DNA of 64,000 nucleotides, from contig JADLZK010001932.1 of NCBI GenBank assembly GCA_015847255.1, positions 744,001-808,000 of the forward strand. Direction: 5' to 3'. This document shows, one piece after another, positions 11,351 to 24,019 of this stretch. Numbering within the stretch: the first letter of the stretch is position 1; every line of letters starts with the position of its first letter. Both the position numbers and the translations under genes were made by a program. This stretch comes from Hyparrhenia diplandra. Taxonomy: Eukaryota > Streptophyta > Magnoliopsida > Poales > Poaceae. Under the pieces are notes generated by a model. That model did no database searches, had not been told where the DNA came from, and saw only the letters and a list, made by a program, of their open reading frames with translations.

Positions 11351-12266
11351 ACGACTTCAGCTTTACCAGAGAAGCTGTTTTACATAAGCCAGGGGAAAAC
11401 CCCAATTATGAGGAGCCAGAGCCCGACCGAACTATAAAGCCAGTACTGAGTATTATTGTTAAGAATGTAGTTCGCTATTTTTTAAGAAGACAGTTGGGTT
11501 ACCTTCATTTAGTAAGAAAACCTCGATAACGGGAGAAACACCCACCCACCCCCAGCCCAAAGGAGATCAAGGTGCATCAACGGTTGTCTTGGACTTGCTC
11601 CCCTAGCCCTTTGTTCCGGGAGTGGCTCTAGATGCTAGTACAATGTACTCCCCTCCTTTAAAAAAAGTCAAACATTTTTAAATTTGATTAGATTTATATA
11701 ATAAAATAGTACCAATATTTGCATCTCTAAATATATGTATTAATATTTGTATCTCTAAATTTATGTATTATGAAAAGAGTGCACTTTCTGTATTCTCGGG
11801 AGTAGTTACTCCCATCTTTAAAAAACCACATTGTGTATGTGTTCATTATTGTTTATTAGTTTGAGTATGCTTAGATACTTATATTAAGATACTCTAGATG
11901 TTAGTAACGCAATTTTTTTTTAAGGAACCCATATTTTTTAATATATATCTAAAATGCCACTAAATTTGTTGTATACAAAAAAAAGTATATCCATATACTC
12001 TAGTATGCATGCATACTTAACATACATACCACCCTAGATGGTCTAGTATGATCATATACTTCATTCAGTTATATATATATACCTTAAATCTAGAGATATA
12101 CAGATAGAAAGTAGAAAATAATTTCCCTTATGAAAAATATTGTATTGTTTATTTTATAATAATTATCGTGTGCAATGAAAATTAATAATTTTAAATGTAT
12201 ATATACTTATTAGTTAAACTTAACTCTTTGAAAAACAAGACTTGCTTTTATTTATTTATTTTGGAC
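10976..12266. other. AT-rich intergenic stretch with MITE debris
   Basis: TCCCCTCCTTTAAAAAAAG near 11648 and TTATTTTGGACGGAGAGAG near 12256 look like ends of CTCCGTCC-type grass MITEs. A T run at 11320-11345 looks like another retrotransposed tail, but I could not find a convincing duplication around it. No gene is supported. Confidence 0.4.
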
Positions 12267-12284
12267 GGAGAGAGTCACCTTTGT

Positions 12285-12317
12285 TTTGTTTTTTTTTTTT
12301 TTTTTTTTTGAGCAGGA
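12285..12317 (-). mobile_element. 33-bp poly(T) micro-insertion with 17-bp target duplication
   Basis: GAGAGAGTCACCTTTGT occurs at 12268-12284 and again at 12318-12334. Between them is a T-rich run ending in GAGCAG. This is the same signature as at 10926 and 37349. Confidence 0.75.
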
Positions 12318-12599
12318 GAGAGAGTCACCTTTGTGTGTGAGGCTCTAGTTTATGTTACGGTACGGGCCGTGACTTTTGGAGAAGGCGGGCCTCAAGAGCA
12401 ATCGGCCTAGGAAATCAATCCGACGCTTGATAGGCCCAGACTGGAAGCAGTAGTGAGCCCAAACCCAGTTGCATATAGTGTGTTATGTGTCTACAAGGAA
12501 TAGTTATTAACAGAGGGGAGAAAGCAATCTCGAATTTGACCTGGTTCATGCCGGAGTTGGTGGCGAGCTGAAGCCCGAATTCATCGGCGGTGATCCATT

Positions 12600-13655
12600 T
12601 TCTTGTATCCAGATCATTGTAAACACCAAAGTGATATAGTAGCTATTAGTAACCGAGCTAGAGAGTATAAGAAGCTGGACTCACCATCATCGTCATCAAA
12701 CAGAAATGTCATCAGGTATTCACAAAGTTCAGCTGGACTCACAAAGGAGGACGATCATCTATATCTCCAGCAACATATGATTCCTTGTCTACAAAAGTGT
12801 CTCATTCTGCAGATTCCAAGACCAAGTCTAACGACATGCTAGCTTCATTGATGGCATACCGCAGGGCAAAGGGATGATGTTTCAAATGCAGGGCAAAATG
12901 CTGCCCTCAACACAAATGCACAGCTTTTGTACCTCTGCATATGGTTGAACAAGTGTAGCAACTATTGGCTGAATGAGTGGATACTCACAATTCTCAGTCT
13001 GGCTCTGATGATGAACTGATGGCTCTGTCTCTGAACATGCAGTAAAACGTACTAGTGCTGCTCACACTCTGAAGTTTTCTGCATTTATTCAACATTATCT
13101 GTCCGCGAACCTAGTGGATTCTGGTAGCTCACATAATTTCATCAGTGAACAATTGGCTTCTCTATCTAATCCTATCAGTCAAGGTAGCAGATGGCGCCTC
13201 TGTTATGTACTCAAGAAGTTGTCAATTGTTCTTGGTCAGTTCAAGACACACTGATCACTAGTACATTCAAAATTCTCTCTCTTAAGTGTCATGATGCACT
13301 AGGCATGGATTCCTTAGAGACTTTTAGCCATATGCAAATACCGTGGAGGCATAAATGGTTGAGTTTTCTGTACCAAAGAAAACAGGTTCAGCTGCAGGGT
13401 ATTCAGGACAACCTTTCCACTCTTCAGGAAATATCTGTGCACCAGCTCTCAGCTATGGAGAAAGCAAATTTTGTTTGGGATAATTGTCCAACTTTATCCA
13501 ATAGATTTCTGTCAGAATGAGTCTTCAACTGAGGCTCCCAATGCTATATGAGAGCTTGTTGATCAGTTTGCAGACTTGTTCTCTGAACCTACTAGTGTTC
13601 CACCTACCAGGTCTCATACACATACTATTCCTCTGGTCACAATGGCCAAGTGAAG
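12600..13655 (+). pseudogene. Ty3/gypsy gag-protease-RT fragment
   Basis: The frame near 13113 reads LVDSGSSHNFISEQLASL, the active-site block (DSG) of a Ty3/gypsy aspartic protease. It is followed in shifted frames by LGMDSLETFSHMQI, then WRHKWLSFLY and VQLQGI, typical of the protease to reverse-transcriptase spacer. The start of reverse transcriptase follows (LVDQFADLFSEP, then HTIPL) near 13557-13640. It ends abruptly at about 13655 before the catalytic reverse-transcriptase motifs. Several frameshifts and stops make it non-coding. No flanking LTRs could be paired, so this is a fragment. The upstream part (12600-13000) is too degraded to name beyond probable gag. Confidence 0.8.
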
Positions 13656-13870
13656 TGGCATCACCGGAAATGTCCGGTGAGGGCACCTGACTTCTTCGGT
13701 GCTACTCCACAAGGTAAGATTTGCCACAGCCCACATCGGCTATATTTGTGGGGAGCATATGTAACTATATATACCCCCTGGGCCAGCAATTTGAGGTGTG
13801 TTAGAGCTTGCTGAAGTTGGAGTAGAGGCTCCATTCCAAGTGCTCTAGCCACCACAAGTGCTTAAAAAAA
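13656..13870. repeat. LTR-like remnant
   Basis: It contains the palindrome CACCGGAAATGTCCGGTG, a motif type common in grass LTRs, and CCCACATCGGCTATATTTGTG with TATATATACCCCC, resembling an LTR promoter. No partner repeat was found. Confidence 0.4.
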
Positions 13871-14884
13871 AGAAAACATGATTAGTAGTGTGGTTGCTTT
13901 GTAAAGTTCTTAGGCTAGTTAGACATGCATATTAGCACTTAGCTCGAGGTTTAAGGTTAGTATTTAGTGATGTGTTTACACACCTCTTGCCACTCGATGC
14001 TTGTGTTGTACACCATTGTTGTACCCTAAGGGCGTGTTTGGTTGCCCGCACCTGGGCATACATGCATCACGGGATGCAACCTGCTCGTGTTTGGTACCCC
14101 TGTGCGTCCTCCCCGCCTGGCTCACCTCGTGCAAAATCCCTAGCCCGGCTCGAAAGGAACGCCGTTCCTCTTCAGCCTGGCCGGCTTCGTGCTTCCGTGA
14201 GTCGCGCGCGCAGGTGATTCCATGCGCGGGGAGATGGCGCCGAAGTTTCTAGGGTTACCACCGGTTCCCACCATTCACCGCCTCCTCCCTCTCTTCTTCT
14301 TCTTGTCGCTCCCTGGTCTTGGCGCCGGCGGGTTCTTCTTCTCTTCTTCATCTAATCCACCGTCCGTTTTCTCGATTCGTGCCATGCTAATGCTTCTCTC
14401 TCTCTCTCTATATATATATTTGTTGAAGGTGCCGTGGATCTGACGCTTCATGAATGAGGTGAGGGTTTTTCCCAAATCTTTTCTCCTTTTTGTATTCGAT
14501 TTTGGAAACCCTAGGTGACATTTGTGCCTGATCTCGATGCGAGGGACATCGATCTGTGTTCTTGGCTCTTATTTCGCAAGGATCCATGTTCCTGGCTCTC
14601 GTGTAATTTTTCTTTTTCTTTTACTACAAATCGAAGCTTCTATGTGCTAATCCCCATTGCCTTGTTTGTGTTCTTGTAGATCTGACCACCCTGACCTTCT
14701 ATTGGGCTTGTGCGTTAGCTATACCCTGCGTTCTTTGATTGTGATGCATGTCCTACTTTCCGAGATTATCAGCAAGTAAGTGAAGTTGCCATATTTTTCT
14801 CGAGCTATTGACCTAGTCTATGATGATGACATTTGTTTCTAAGCTATTGACCTAGTCGTGATGATGACATTACTTTTTAGGGAA

Positions 14885-15090
14885 CATATCCTGTGCAACC
14901 AAGCTTCGTGTGCAACATATGCAACCACCAATTAAGATCATAGGATCTAGATCCAACGTGCGGGGGTTTTTCACTTAAACCCTCCCACTGGATACATACG
15001 GGTTAGATTTAAACCCCACGGGTGGAGGGGTTTATATGAAAAACACCGCAAACACACGAGGTATGATTGCACATGATACATTGCCTACTT
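14885..15090. mobile_element. Nested foldback MITE, same family as 55500-55742
   Basis: It shares GCTTCGTGTGCAA, AATTAAGATCATA, GGATCTAGATCCAACG and TTTTTCACTTAAACCCTCCC with the MITE at 55500-55742, in the same order. The right arm is more degraded. Confidence 0.65.
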
Positions 15091-15479
15091 TTTATTAGCG
15101 ATGATGTCCTTTTTATTCGATACTACACTAAATCCGAGACAATGGTGAATAGCAACGATGGTCCTTTTTAGTTGATACTACACTAAATCGGAGACAATGG
15201 TCAATAGCAATGATGGTCCTTTTTATTTGATTGTATATTATTGCCGAGGCTTTGGGCATGTGCTATGATGATTATTTTTTAAAATGATACTACACTACTC
15301 TCTTTGAGGCTTTGGGCATGTGCTATCATGAAAACTAGGCTATGGATGAAAAGATGATCCCTAGAGGTTGTGTTTCCTGGAGTGAATGGTGAGCCTGTGG
15401 GTGCTAAGGGTGTTTCCATTGCCATTCATGTGAACTTTATTATTCTGAACTTGATGTGGGCAATCTGAGCACATGCCCT

Positions 15480-15720
15480 TAGCCTGTAATATTTATTCAT
15501 TTCATTTGGGGACCTGTCCATTGTCTGTGATGATTTTCCATTAATCTGAGCACCTGTTTCCATTGCTTGTGATGCTTTTTCATTACTACGAGTACATGCC
15601 CTTAGCCTGTGATGCTTACTCATTAACATGAGCACATGTTTCCATTGCCTGTGATGCTTTTTTCCATTGCCTGTGATGCTTTCCATTAATCTGAACACAT
15701 GTTTCCATTGCCTGTGATGC
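15480..15720. repeat. Degenerate short tandem repeat inside the PIF element
   Basis: About eight imperfect copies of a TTTCCATTGCCTGTGATGCT-like unit with variable spacing. Confidence 0.7.
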
Positions 15721-15995
15721 TGAAACAAAATTTGGTTTGGCTGGTGGTAACCATACCACCAGCAACAAGTGGTGACTCCATCGGGTTGTATGCAGCCAAC
15801 CAAACATGGTGCCCTGCATCCCCGAAGTCGAGTCTCATGCAAGGGAAGGGAACCAAACACTAGTTGAGTTTGACAGGCTGTTGGGATGCAACCAACCAAA
15901 CAACAACCCATGCATGCACTTGGCCTCGCTCACGGGCGTCTGTGCTGGTTCATGTGACCCAAGATGGGCTGGTACATGAACCAAACACGCCCTAA

Positions 15996-16950
15996 GTTGT
16001 CCTCCTACGGGTACGGTGTACTAGAGGGAACGGTCGGGGCTCGTGTTGTGTTGTTTGAATCAGAAGCTTGACACTCGAATAAGGAGGTGAGCGGGCTAGA
16101 AGAGGCCATCTCGGAGGCCAACTTATGTGTAGAAGTCACCGGGGCTACCGGCAGTCACTTGACTCGAAACTTGGCCCTTGCAAGGGCCGGGAGAACTTGA
16201 GCTTCTCGATACCTTAATTGGAAAAGAATACTATCGTTAATGGGACTATGCATCTCTATATCAATTGAGCTTCCGTGATCTTATTGCTTTTCTAGGTTGT
16301 ACACACCTTTCCTAGTTTTAGCTTTGCTAGGTTAATTAATAGAATTGGAACGTAGGTTGCGTAACTCTTTTGTGGTACATATAGCAACACTTAGCAAAGC
16401 CTTGTTGAACATCTCGATACTTGTGTACGTTTTGATAAGTAGTTTAGGAGGTCACTTATTTTTAATAAGAAGCCTATATATCACCCTACTCTTTGGCGTT
16501 AGAGTAGTAGGATTGAAGCCTCGTTTCATTTTCACGTCAGTAATTAAGGTGGTATCGCTGTACCGTAGTTGTCCCGGTGCATTTAAATTCCTTGGTATGA
16601 CGCCTCTGAAAACGAAAGATAGGACTTTGCATTGACTAGTAAGCTATGGCATATAGACTTGGTAGCACAATCATTTTCTATCACGTTTGGAAATGAACAC
16701 AGGACTTGGACTGGTAAACCTTATGCCGTGTAGACCCGGTACCATATAGTCATTTGCTTTCACCTATGGAAATGAGACGTAGTTTGATGTAACATAATCT
16801 TTTAAAGTATACTTTTATTATATTTTTATATTATTTTATTTACTTATAAAGTTATGATAATTGGATAATATATTTAATTACAAATCTAACCATTTTGTCT
16901 GTATTATAATACTTGGACTAAGCCACGCCGTATAGACTTGGCAACCTACT
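15996..16950. other. Probable retroelement remnant, no gene
   Basis: The sequence left of the PIF insertion joins smoothly to this stretch. Text such as GCAACACTTAGCAAAGCC resembles LTR sequence, but no pair was found. Near 16640-16930 a motif of the type TATAGACTTGGTA followed by GGAAATGA recurs two to three times. No coding region is supported. Confidence 0.35.
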
Positions 16951-16961
16951 CCACTGCGAGT

Positions 16962-16967
16962 TATAAA
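16962..16967 (+). promoter_or_regulatory. TATA box candidate for the first lectin kinase locus
   Basis: TATAAA in GAGTTATAAACTGCC, 89 bp before the ATG at 17056, a normal plant distance allowing for a short leader. Confidence 0.5.
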
Positions 16968-17055
16968 CTGCCGAATCTGTTCAGTTCAAGCTCAGTAGTC
17001 ACAACTAGCTTGGAGTCCTTGCATCTTCATCGACTCACTAACACTCATAAGTGAG

Positions 17056-19050
17056 ATGAATCCCTTGTTTTTCCTTATGAATCTACTCATCATCCTGTTC
17101 TTCCTTGTCTTCAACCTCCCATCATTTGCTATCAGCAAGCACCAATTTGTCTACTCCGGTTTCACTGGTGTAAACCTCACCCTCGACGGCATGGCCTCTG
17201 TCACACCAAATGGCCTACTTGAACTCACCAATGGCACCCTCCGGCTCAAAGGCCATGCTTTCCACCCAACTCCATTCCACTTCCACAAGAAGCCCAATGG
17301 AACAACAGTGCAGTCATTTGCTGTCACATACGTGTTTGCCATCTACTGCATCCAATCTGACATCTGTGGCCATGGGATTGCATTTCTCATTGCTGCCAGA
17401 AACAATTTCTCGGATGCAATGCAGAGCCAGTACATGGGCCTTGCCAATACAGGCAACAATGGTAACGCAACCAACCGCTTCTTTGCTGTAGAGCTTGACA
17501 CCAACAAAAATGACGAATTCAAGGACATAAACAACAATCATGTTGGAGTCGACATCAACGGGCTAAATTCTGTGAACTCCAGCAACGCAGGCTACTACGA
17601 CGACAATACTGGTAATTTCCACAACTTGACTCTAGCAAGCTACAAAATGATGCAGGTGTGGGTGGAGTATGATGGGGTTAGCACACAGATCAATGTAACC
17701 TTAGCTCCCCTAAACATAGCCAAACCATCCAAGCCACTCCTGTCTATTACTTACAACATATCAAGAGTGATCACAGACAAGGCATATATCGGCTTCTCAT
17801 CGTCGACAGGTTCATTCGTTGCACGGCAATATGTGCTTGGTTGGAGTTTTGGCCTTAACAAGCCTGCTCTGCCTATTGATATCACCAAGCTGCCGAAGTT
17901 GCCCCATGAAGGACCCAGTCCTCAGTCAAGGTTTTGGATATCATACTACCAATAGCCAGTGCAGCAGTTTCCATTTCTGTAGGAACCATTGTCATTCTGC
18001 TCATTCGAAGGCGACTAAGGTATGCTGAACTAAAAGAAGATTGGGAACTTGAGTTTGGACCACATAGATTTTCATATAAGGACTTGTTCCATGCTACCGA
18101 AGGATTTAAGAACAAAAATCTGTTAGGCATAGGGGGCTTTGGAAGGGGTTTACATGGGTGTTCTTCCTGTGTCTAAACAGGTGGTTAACAAAAAAAAAAA
18201 ATTTCACATGATTCTAATCAGGGCATAAAGGGATTTGTTGCTGAGGTTGTAAGCATCGGCCGCCTCCAACATCGTAATATTGTGCACTTACATGGTTATT
18301 GTCGTCGAAAAGGTGAACTTATTTTAGTGTATGAATACATGTCAAACGGAAGTTTGGAAAAAAATATTTGTATGATCAGGACAAGCCTACTTTGAGGTGG
18401 GAGCAAAAGAGTACGAATAATCAAAGGCATTGCTTCTGGCTTGCTTTATCTCCACGAGGAATGGGAGAAGGTAGTACTCCATCGGGACATCAAACCAAGC
18501 AATGTGCTCCTCGATGATGATATGAATGGACGTTTAGGTGATTTTTGGTCTAGCAAGACTATATGAGCATGGTGCAGATCCTCAGACCACACATGTTGTT
18601 GGTACCATAGGATACCTAGCTCCAGAATTGGCACGCACTAGCAAGGCAACGCCACTTACTGATGTGTTCTCCTTTGGCATATTTGTTCTTGAAGTCATTT
18701 GTGGGCGAAAACCAATCGAGCAAACTACACAAGATAGCCAGCTGATGTTGGTCGATAGGGTCCTAGATTTTTGGCGAAAAAAGGATCATTACAAGGTGCA
18801 GTGGATATCAAGCTCCAAGGCGACTATGATGTTGATGAGGCTTGCCTGATGCTAAAAGTTAGGACTGTTGTGCTCACACCCATTTACCAATGCAAGGCCA
18901 ACCACGAGGCAAGTCCTGAACTATCTCAATGGCAACATGCCACTACCAGACCAGCTAAAGCCAGAAGACATGAGTTTCAGCATGCTTTCCTTGATGCAGA
19001 ACAGAGGTTTCATCCCAGAGTCCTTGGCAAACATATCTGGAGGTAGATGA
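17056..19050 (+). pseudogene. L-type lectin receptor-like kinase, frame-broken
   Basis: L-type lectin receptor kinases are plasma-membrane proteins with an outer legume-lectin domain, one membrane span and an inner Ser/Thr kinase, often acting in defence or development. The first 299-residue frame has a signal peptide and an almost complete lectin domain (FFAVELDTNKNDEFKDINN, then HVGVDINGLNS and QVWVEYDG). It then shifts frame near 17930 just before the membrane span (ILPIASAAVSISVGTIVILL). The kinase is spread over at least three further frames. It has a broken glycine loop near 18135-18160 and HRDIKPSNV near 18485. An extra T lies exactly in the DFG motif near 18540. It ends in the same GGR tail as the paralogue at 33551-35562. 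The many breaks make it a pseudogene. The family is normally intronless, so introns do not explain the shifts. Confidence 0.92.
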
Positions 19051-20000
19051 GATGCATGAATTTTAAAAACTATACTTCTTTATTATGTGGAGACATGTAC
19101 CACGTTACATGTATGGCGAGCATAATCTGACTGTAAATGTTAGCATTGCTATGGAGTTTTTATTTGCATTGTGTTGTCTAAATAATTTCTTATTGTGTAT
19201 GGGGAACCCATACACGAAGTAGATAGATTCTGTTCAGGGCCCTCAGAAGAAATGCAACAATTATTTATGCGATTGCAGATGTCATTAATTAGTAAGAAAT
19301 TACTGCACTATATAGGTACAATATGAGCATATATCGCGGTGTATTGAGATGTTATCTTTTGTTTAGGGATTTTCTTGTATCCCATTTTTCCTTATTAACA
19401 AAAAAGATATGCAACTCTGTTGCGTGTTCATGCCAATATGGGCATGTACACTGTCACTGAGACCCTTCCAAATGCTACTAAAAATGATCTATATATAAGT
19501 GTCACTACTTTTATACATGCGGTTGTGAAAGTGAACAATATCTATAGATATGGAGGAAGAGAGTCCCTGAAAATCGATTTTTTCGCAGTGGTTCATAATG
19601 ATTCCTCTCACCACATGGTCCTATTTCTAGAGATAAACCTTGCTATAAGCCGTGGCTAGCAATTTAATTTCTAGCGAGACAGTCTGTATTGTTTTTTTTG
19701 GGACGGTCTACATTGTGGACTGTCTCAAAAAACAGGGACAATTCTGGAGACAAGACACATTATGAAATCCTTTTAGAAATTAAATGATTTTTATGGGTTA
19801 ACGTACCATTTTATACAAAATTCAGATGAGAAATTTTATTATAGATATCGCCGACGGAGGGACTACGAGATTTGACTTCAGAGACACCTCCCGCTTTTGT
19901 AGATGCGGCTCAATCAAGAAATAGCACTAATCTAACCGATAGAAGCCTTAATGGCTCCTCGGCCAGAACACGTAGACACGACAGTCAAAATTGTTAACCG
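19051..20000. other. Intergenic, transposon-like segments
   Basis: A short inverted motif (GCGAGACAGTCTGTA near 19674, GTGGACTGTCTC near 19716) suggests a MITE or CACTA remnant. No gene is supported. Confidence 0.4.
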
Positions 20001-23000
20001 CGGTTAGATCTTGGTGTTTATGGCTCTGATTAAACGAATCAGCTTCTTACCGTCCGGTTTCTACCGCGTTTCTTTTACCTTCTACCCGGCTCCCCTCTCT
20101 CGCTGCAGGTGGATTCATGCCAAAGCTGCCAGCTTCATACTTCTTTCATATATATATATATACTCAGCTTCTACTATTCACAGGAAATATCTACCTCGAC
20201 TTCTGCCCAATCTGGGAAACCCACCGTTGTTTACGCCGGCTGCTTTCTTACCTCGCTCTCTCCGCGTTCGGCTCCGTCTCTGGATCTTTCTCTCCTCCCG
20301 TCGCGCCTCATCTCCGCTCCCCGTGTTTCCTCGCCCTTGCTGCCGGCGTCGGTCCCTTCCGCCGCCTTTCTGTGTCCCCCTCCGCGTGCCGCAGCCGCCG
20401 GCACCATGGGGGGGCATGGGTAGGGCCGGGGTGGTCCTAGTCGCCGTCAGTCTAGCAACGAAGGACCAGCGGGAGGAAGACACGAGGGAGGGTGGACGCC
20501 GCTGCCGCTGCCGCGCACCGCCGCGCCGAGGAGGCGGACGAAGAGGAGGGCGGCCGCTGCTGCGCGCCGCGTCGAGCCTGGCGCGGTCGCCCTCGCCCCT
20601 GCTCCAGTGTGGTACAGGTTCACTTGATTTACTGCTCCTCGCTGTTTCGTCGCGGATTGGTTCTATTTCGCCTCCGCTGTGTCGCAGTTTCTTGCTTCTC
20701 GTGTTGCCTTCTTGCTCTCAGGTTGTTCTACACTTCTACTACGGGGAGATCGGCGTCGGTGGTGTTTCTTGTGGTCGGCGACTCTAATCCGTCTTGTTTC
20801 GAAGCGATTTCTACGGCGCCCTAGGTCCTCTTCGGTAGGTGGTGTTCTGTTCCTGTTCCTCTTCTCTTCTTTTATTTGTGCGGCATTCTCAGCAAGCGCT
20901 GCACAATGTCCCTTTGATTTTTTTTTCCCGCTCATTCAGCCTGCACCCGTCTGTAGCCATTAGGAAGCATGTTGTCACTGCTTAAGCCTGTTCGATAGTG
21001 TCTAAAATAGTCCCTGTGAATGATTCCGGTTAGTTATTCGAGGAGTTTGCTCAGCACAGATTCATGGGCACTGTAGGTTATTTTGTGAAAGAGGATTTTT
21101 TTTTTCTTAGGTGTACTCATTTAGGGGATGCAGACAGGTCCACTGTGCCCCTTTTTATGCAGCTGTCTCCACAGCGTCAGTGAGCATGTAGTCATTGTTA
21201 ACAAATGTTAGTATAGTTCCAGTTAATGATTCAACAACTTTGCTTAGTGTCAGTTCGACTACACTGTAATCAAATTGATTATTACAGGTCTTCAGTGTCA
21301 GGTATTCTCTAATTTCCTAACTCAAAACTGCGCATTTCAATTTGTATTTCCAAGCATGTATTACGACACCTGTATGATAGATATGCTCCTTTATCTTGTG
21401 ATAATCATATATTAGATATTACATTCTCTATTTATCATATGGAATATCTGCTCAAAATACCAATTGACTCCAACTTTAGAGTGGTATGCGAAATTGATCT
21501 GAATTTTTTTTTTGTGTTCGCTTGCAGCCTTTTGATATGATCTCATCGGTTCAAGATTTCTGAAATTCCAGGTTCATTTTCTCACTATTATTCCCATTGC
21601 ATCTCGCATGTGCATGCCCTCTACTGATCTGAATGGTGGTGGTTCAGTAATGGTGTTAGCTGTCATTGGCTATCTTCGAGATTTAGTATGCACTTGAGCT
21701 TTAGGTATTCATTCCAGATATAGCAGTCCACATATTTGTCTTAGAACTTACATTCAAATATATGAGCTAATACTCTGAAAAGGAGAACTTGATAAGCTGC
21801 ATGCTTGCTGCCTAAAGTTTACCTTGCCAATTCATGTTGGTCTTAGTTCACTTTCCTTTTTCCTTGAGAGTCTCAGGTAATAAGTGGTTAATTTTCCTCA
21901 TGTGACAGGTGCCAACCCAGGCCTCTCCATGACAAAAAAAAAAAATGTTGCTGTCAGTTTTCATTGGACAATTTGATGATTTCAGAGGAAGATTGATCAT
22001 GTTTCTTGGTTATTGGTCTGTTTGTATCCCTCTTCTTTATTAGTCATACCGATCTCCCAATACATTCATAAATTTTAGGTTCTGTACAACTACTTCCTAT
22101 CTTAGATGATGCAATGAAATTAACTGATTGGACAATGCGCATATGTTGTACAAAAGAAAATGCAGTGATAAAATGTTCTGCTTAACAACTAAGTGATCAG
22201 AAGTAAATTAATGAGCCTTCTTATTATCATATTCCAATATGTCGATGCAATTATGCATCTACAGGTGCTGTCTCTAAAATATAGTTATCGACACCACACT
22301 ACCCTGTTGACCTGCCCTTGCTGTAGGGCTTTCTTTGAGATTTCTAATTTTTGGCTTAACCATAGAATCTGGCTCATGGTAAGTTAGTGTATCTGGATTT
22401 TGTGTGCTCATGGATGGTGAACGAAAAAAAACTGTGGGTGCAGGTTATGAAGTTCAGGCCGGCGATGGGTCCAGCAAAGGTGTCCATGGAGAGCAAAATT
22501 ATGCCGTGTCAGGTGCTCCTCTTGGTTCTCAAACTTTTTTTTCTTTATCACCTTTGCCATGCAGATAATGGCATTATAGCCCTAACTAGCAACAAGCATC
22601 AGGCAAGTAGTGGATGCTTCCTGCACTTTTAGTCGCATTGTTTCTCTTGATGTTTAGTTCTGTTCCTACATATATACATCATATATGCCAAATTCAGTTA
22701 TTGTTGCTTTGTGGATTGCATTCATAATTGCAGAGCATAGTTTCAGTTATTTTTTTTTTGATCCCAAAAGCATGCTATGGTTATTTAGGAATATCTTAAC
22801 TTGCTGACTAAGTTGTGCGGATCGTTATTTCAAAGGTGGTGCAACTTTCAATGGAATGATTTATACTTCTCCACCTTTGTTTGCAACCAGAAATTAAGAG
22901 TTACAAAAACCCTCGATTACATTGCAAATATGAATACTGTCAGGTGTGTTCATTGGTAGTTCTGTCCATGTGCAGGCCACAAATTAAACTGCATTTGAGT

Positions 23001-24000
23001 GATAATCATCTCTACCTTTGTACATATTACTTTGGTTGGTACAAGTTGCTTCATGGAGATGATCATGACTCCATTGTAAATCAAATTGATTATTGCCCAT
23101 GTACACCGAGAACACTGTAATCTTAGTTGATGGTACAACTATTCTAACATTTGTTAACAATGATTTTTAGGTGTGGCTAATTAATTTGGTCGGGCTTGCC
23201 TAAACCACGAGCTAACAGCCCCTCGCCCCAGGTCCACCGAAGCCCATAACATATGCAGGAATTATTTTTAGGTGTGGTATGGTCTGTTAAGGGCAATTAG
23301 ACAACTATGCATACACACCCTAGAACATTATGTATTTGTAATGCGTGTATATAAATATATTACTTCGTGACGAGCGACTCACGTTTCCCCCTTCCCTTTA
23401 AAGCTCGTGTGGGCAGCCTTCCCATACCCTAACTTCTTTCTTCCTCTCTATTCTCCTTACGCCGCTCAAACCCCTGTGGCGGCGACACCACCACCGTCTT
23501 CGTGCTATGGCTGACCCTCTCCATCCCTCATCCGCACCCCATTGAGAGATGTGGAAAGGAGTGACTGCAAATAATTTTAGTATGTTATTCAGCTGGTTTG
23601 GCCAGTGGGGCAGCACATACCTCACTGAACTTGGGTATGAATTATTTGCGCGGTAGCAGTTATTTGGGCCTTCTGGATTTGCCCATTTAGTACCACCTGG
23701 TGTTCATGTGCATCTTAGATGCATGGTTTGTCCTGTTTTGGTCTTTGCCTCGGCCTGCCATCTGCATTCACTATTAATACATATTTTAGGTTCTTTGATA
23801 GAGCCATATGCGTGTTTGCTTATCGCTCAAATTACCTCAGAATTGAGCCAGTTTTTTCCCTAATGGTTTGTTGGCCTATTTGCCGCTACACCGTCCGTCA
23901 TTCATGCAGCAGCTTTAGTCCATTGACCGATCATGATATTCTCTCATCACTAAACAGGTTCAAAGACATACCGATCTACATAGAACGCCCTACTCCCTCA
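20001..24000 (+). other. Gene-like stretch upstream of the RPA-like exons
   Basis: 20200-20650 is GC-rich and has the look of a first exon and leader. The following 3.3 kb is AT/T-rich like plant introns, with occasional short exon-like islands (for example 22444-22510, bounded by GCAG and GTGCTC). I could not assemble or name a product. It may be the front part of the RPA-like unit or host sequence carried by the Helitron that ends at 26118. Confidence 0.35.
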
Positions 24001-24019
24001 GAGGAAAGGATGGATACAC

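Larger units (their letters stand above)
14030..15992. mobile_element. PIF/Harbinger-like DNA transposon, non-autonomous
   Basis: The terminal inverted repeat GGGCGTGTTTGGTT begins at 14030 and is matched in reverse at 15979-15992. The 3-bp target duplication TAA lies at 14027-14029 and 15993-15995, as expected for PIF/Harbinger. The 1963-bp body has no transposase frame. It contains a GC-rich gene-like start (14220-14450), a degenerate CCTGTGATGCTT tandem repeat (15480-15720) and a nested foldback MITE (about 14885-15090). Confidence 0.85.

Noticed and set aside
20011..20787. 258-codon plus-strand frame as a gene
   Set aside because: Its composition is simple (Arg/Ser/Pro from GC-rich leader sequence), three frames overlap and no motif is visible.
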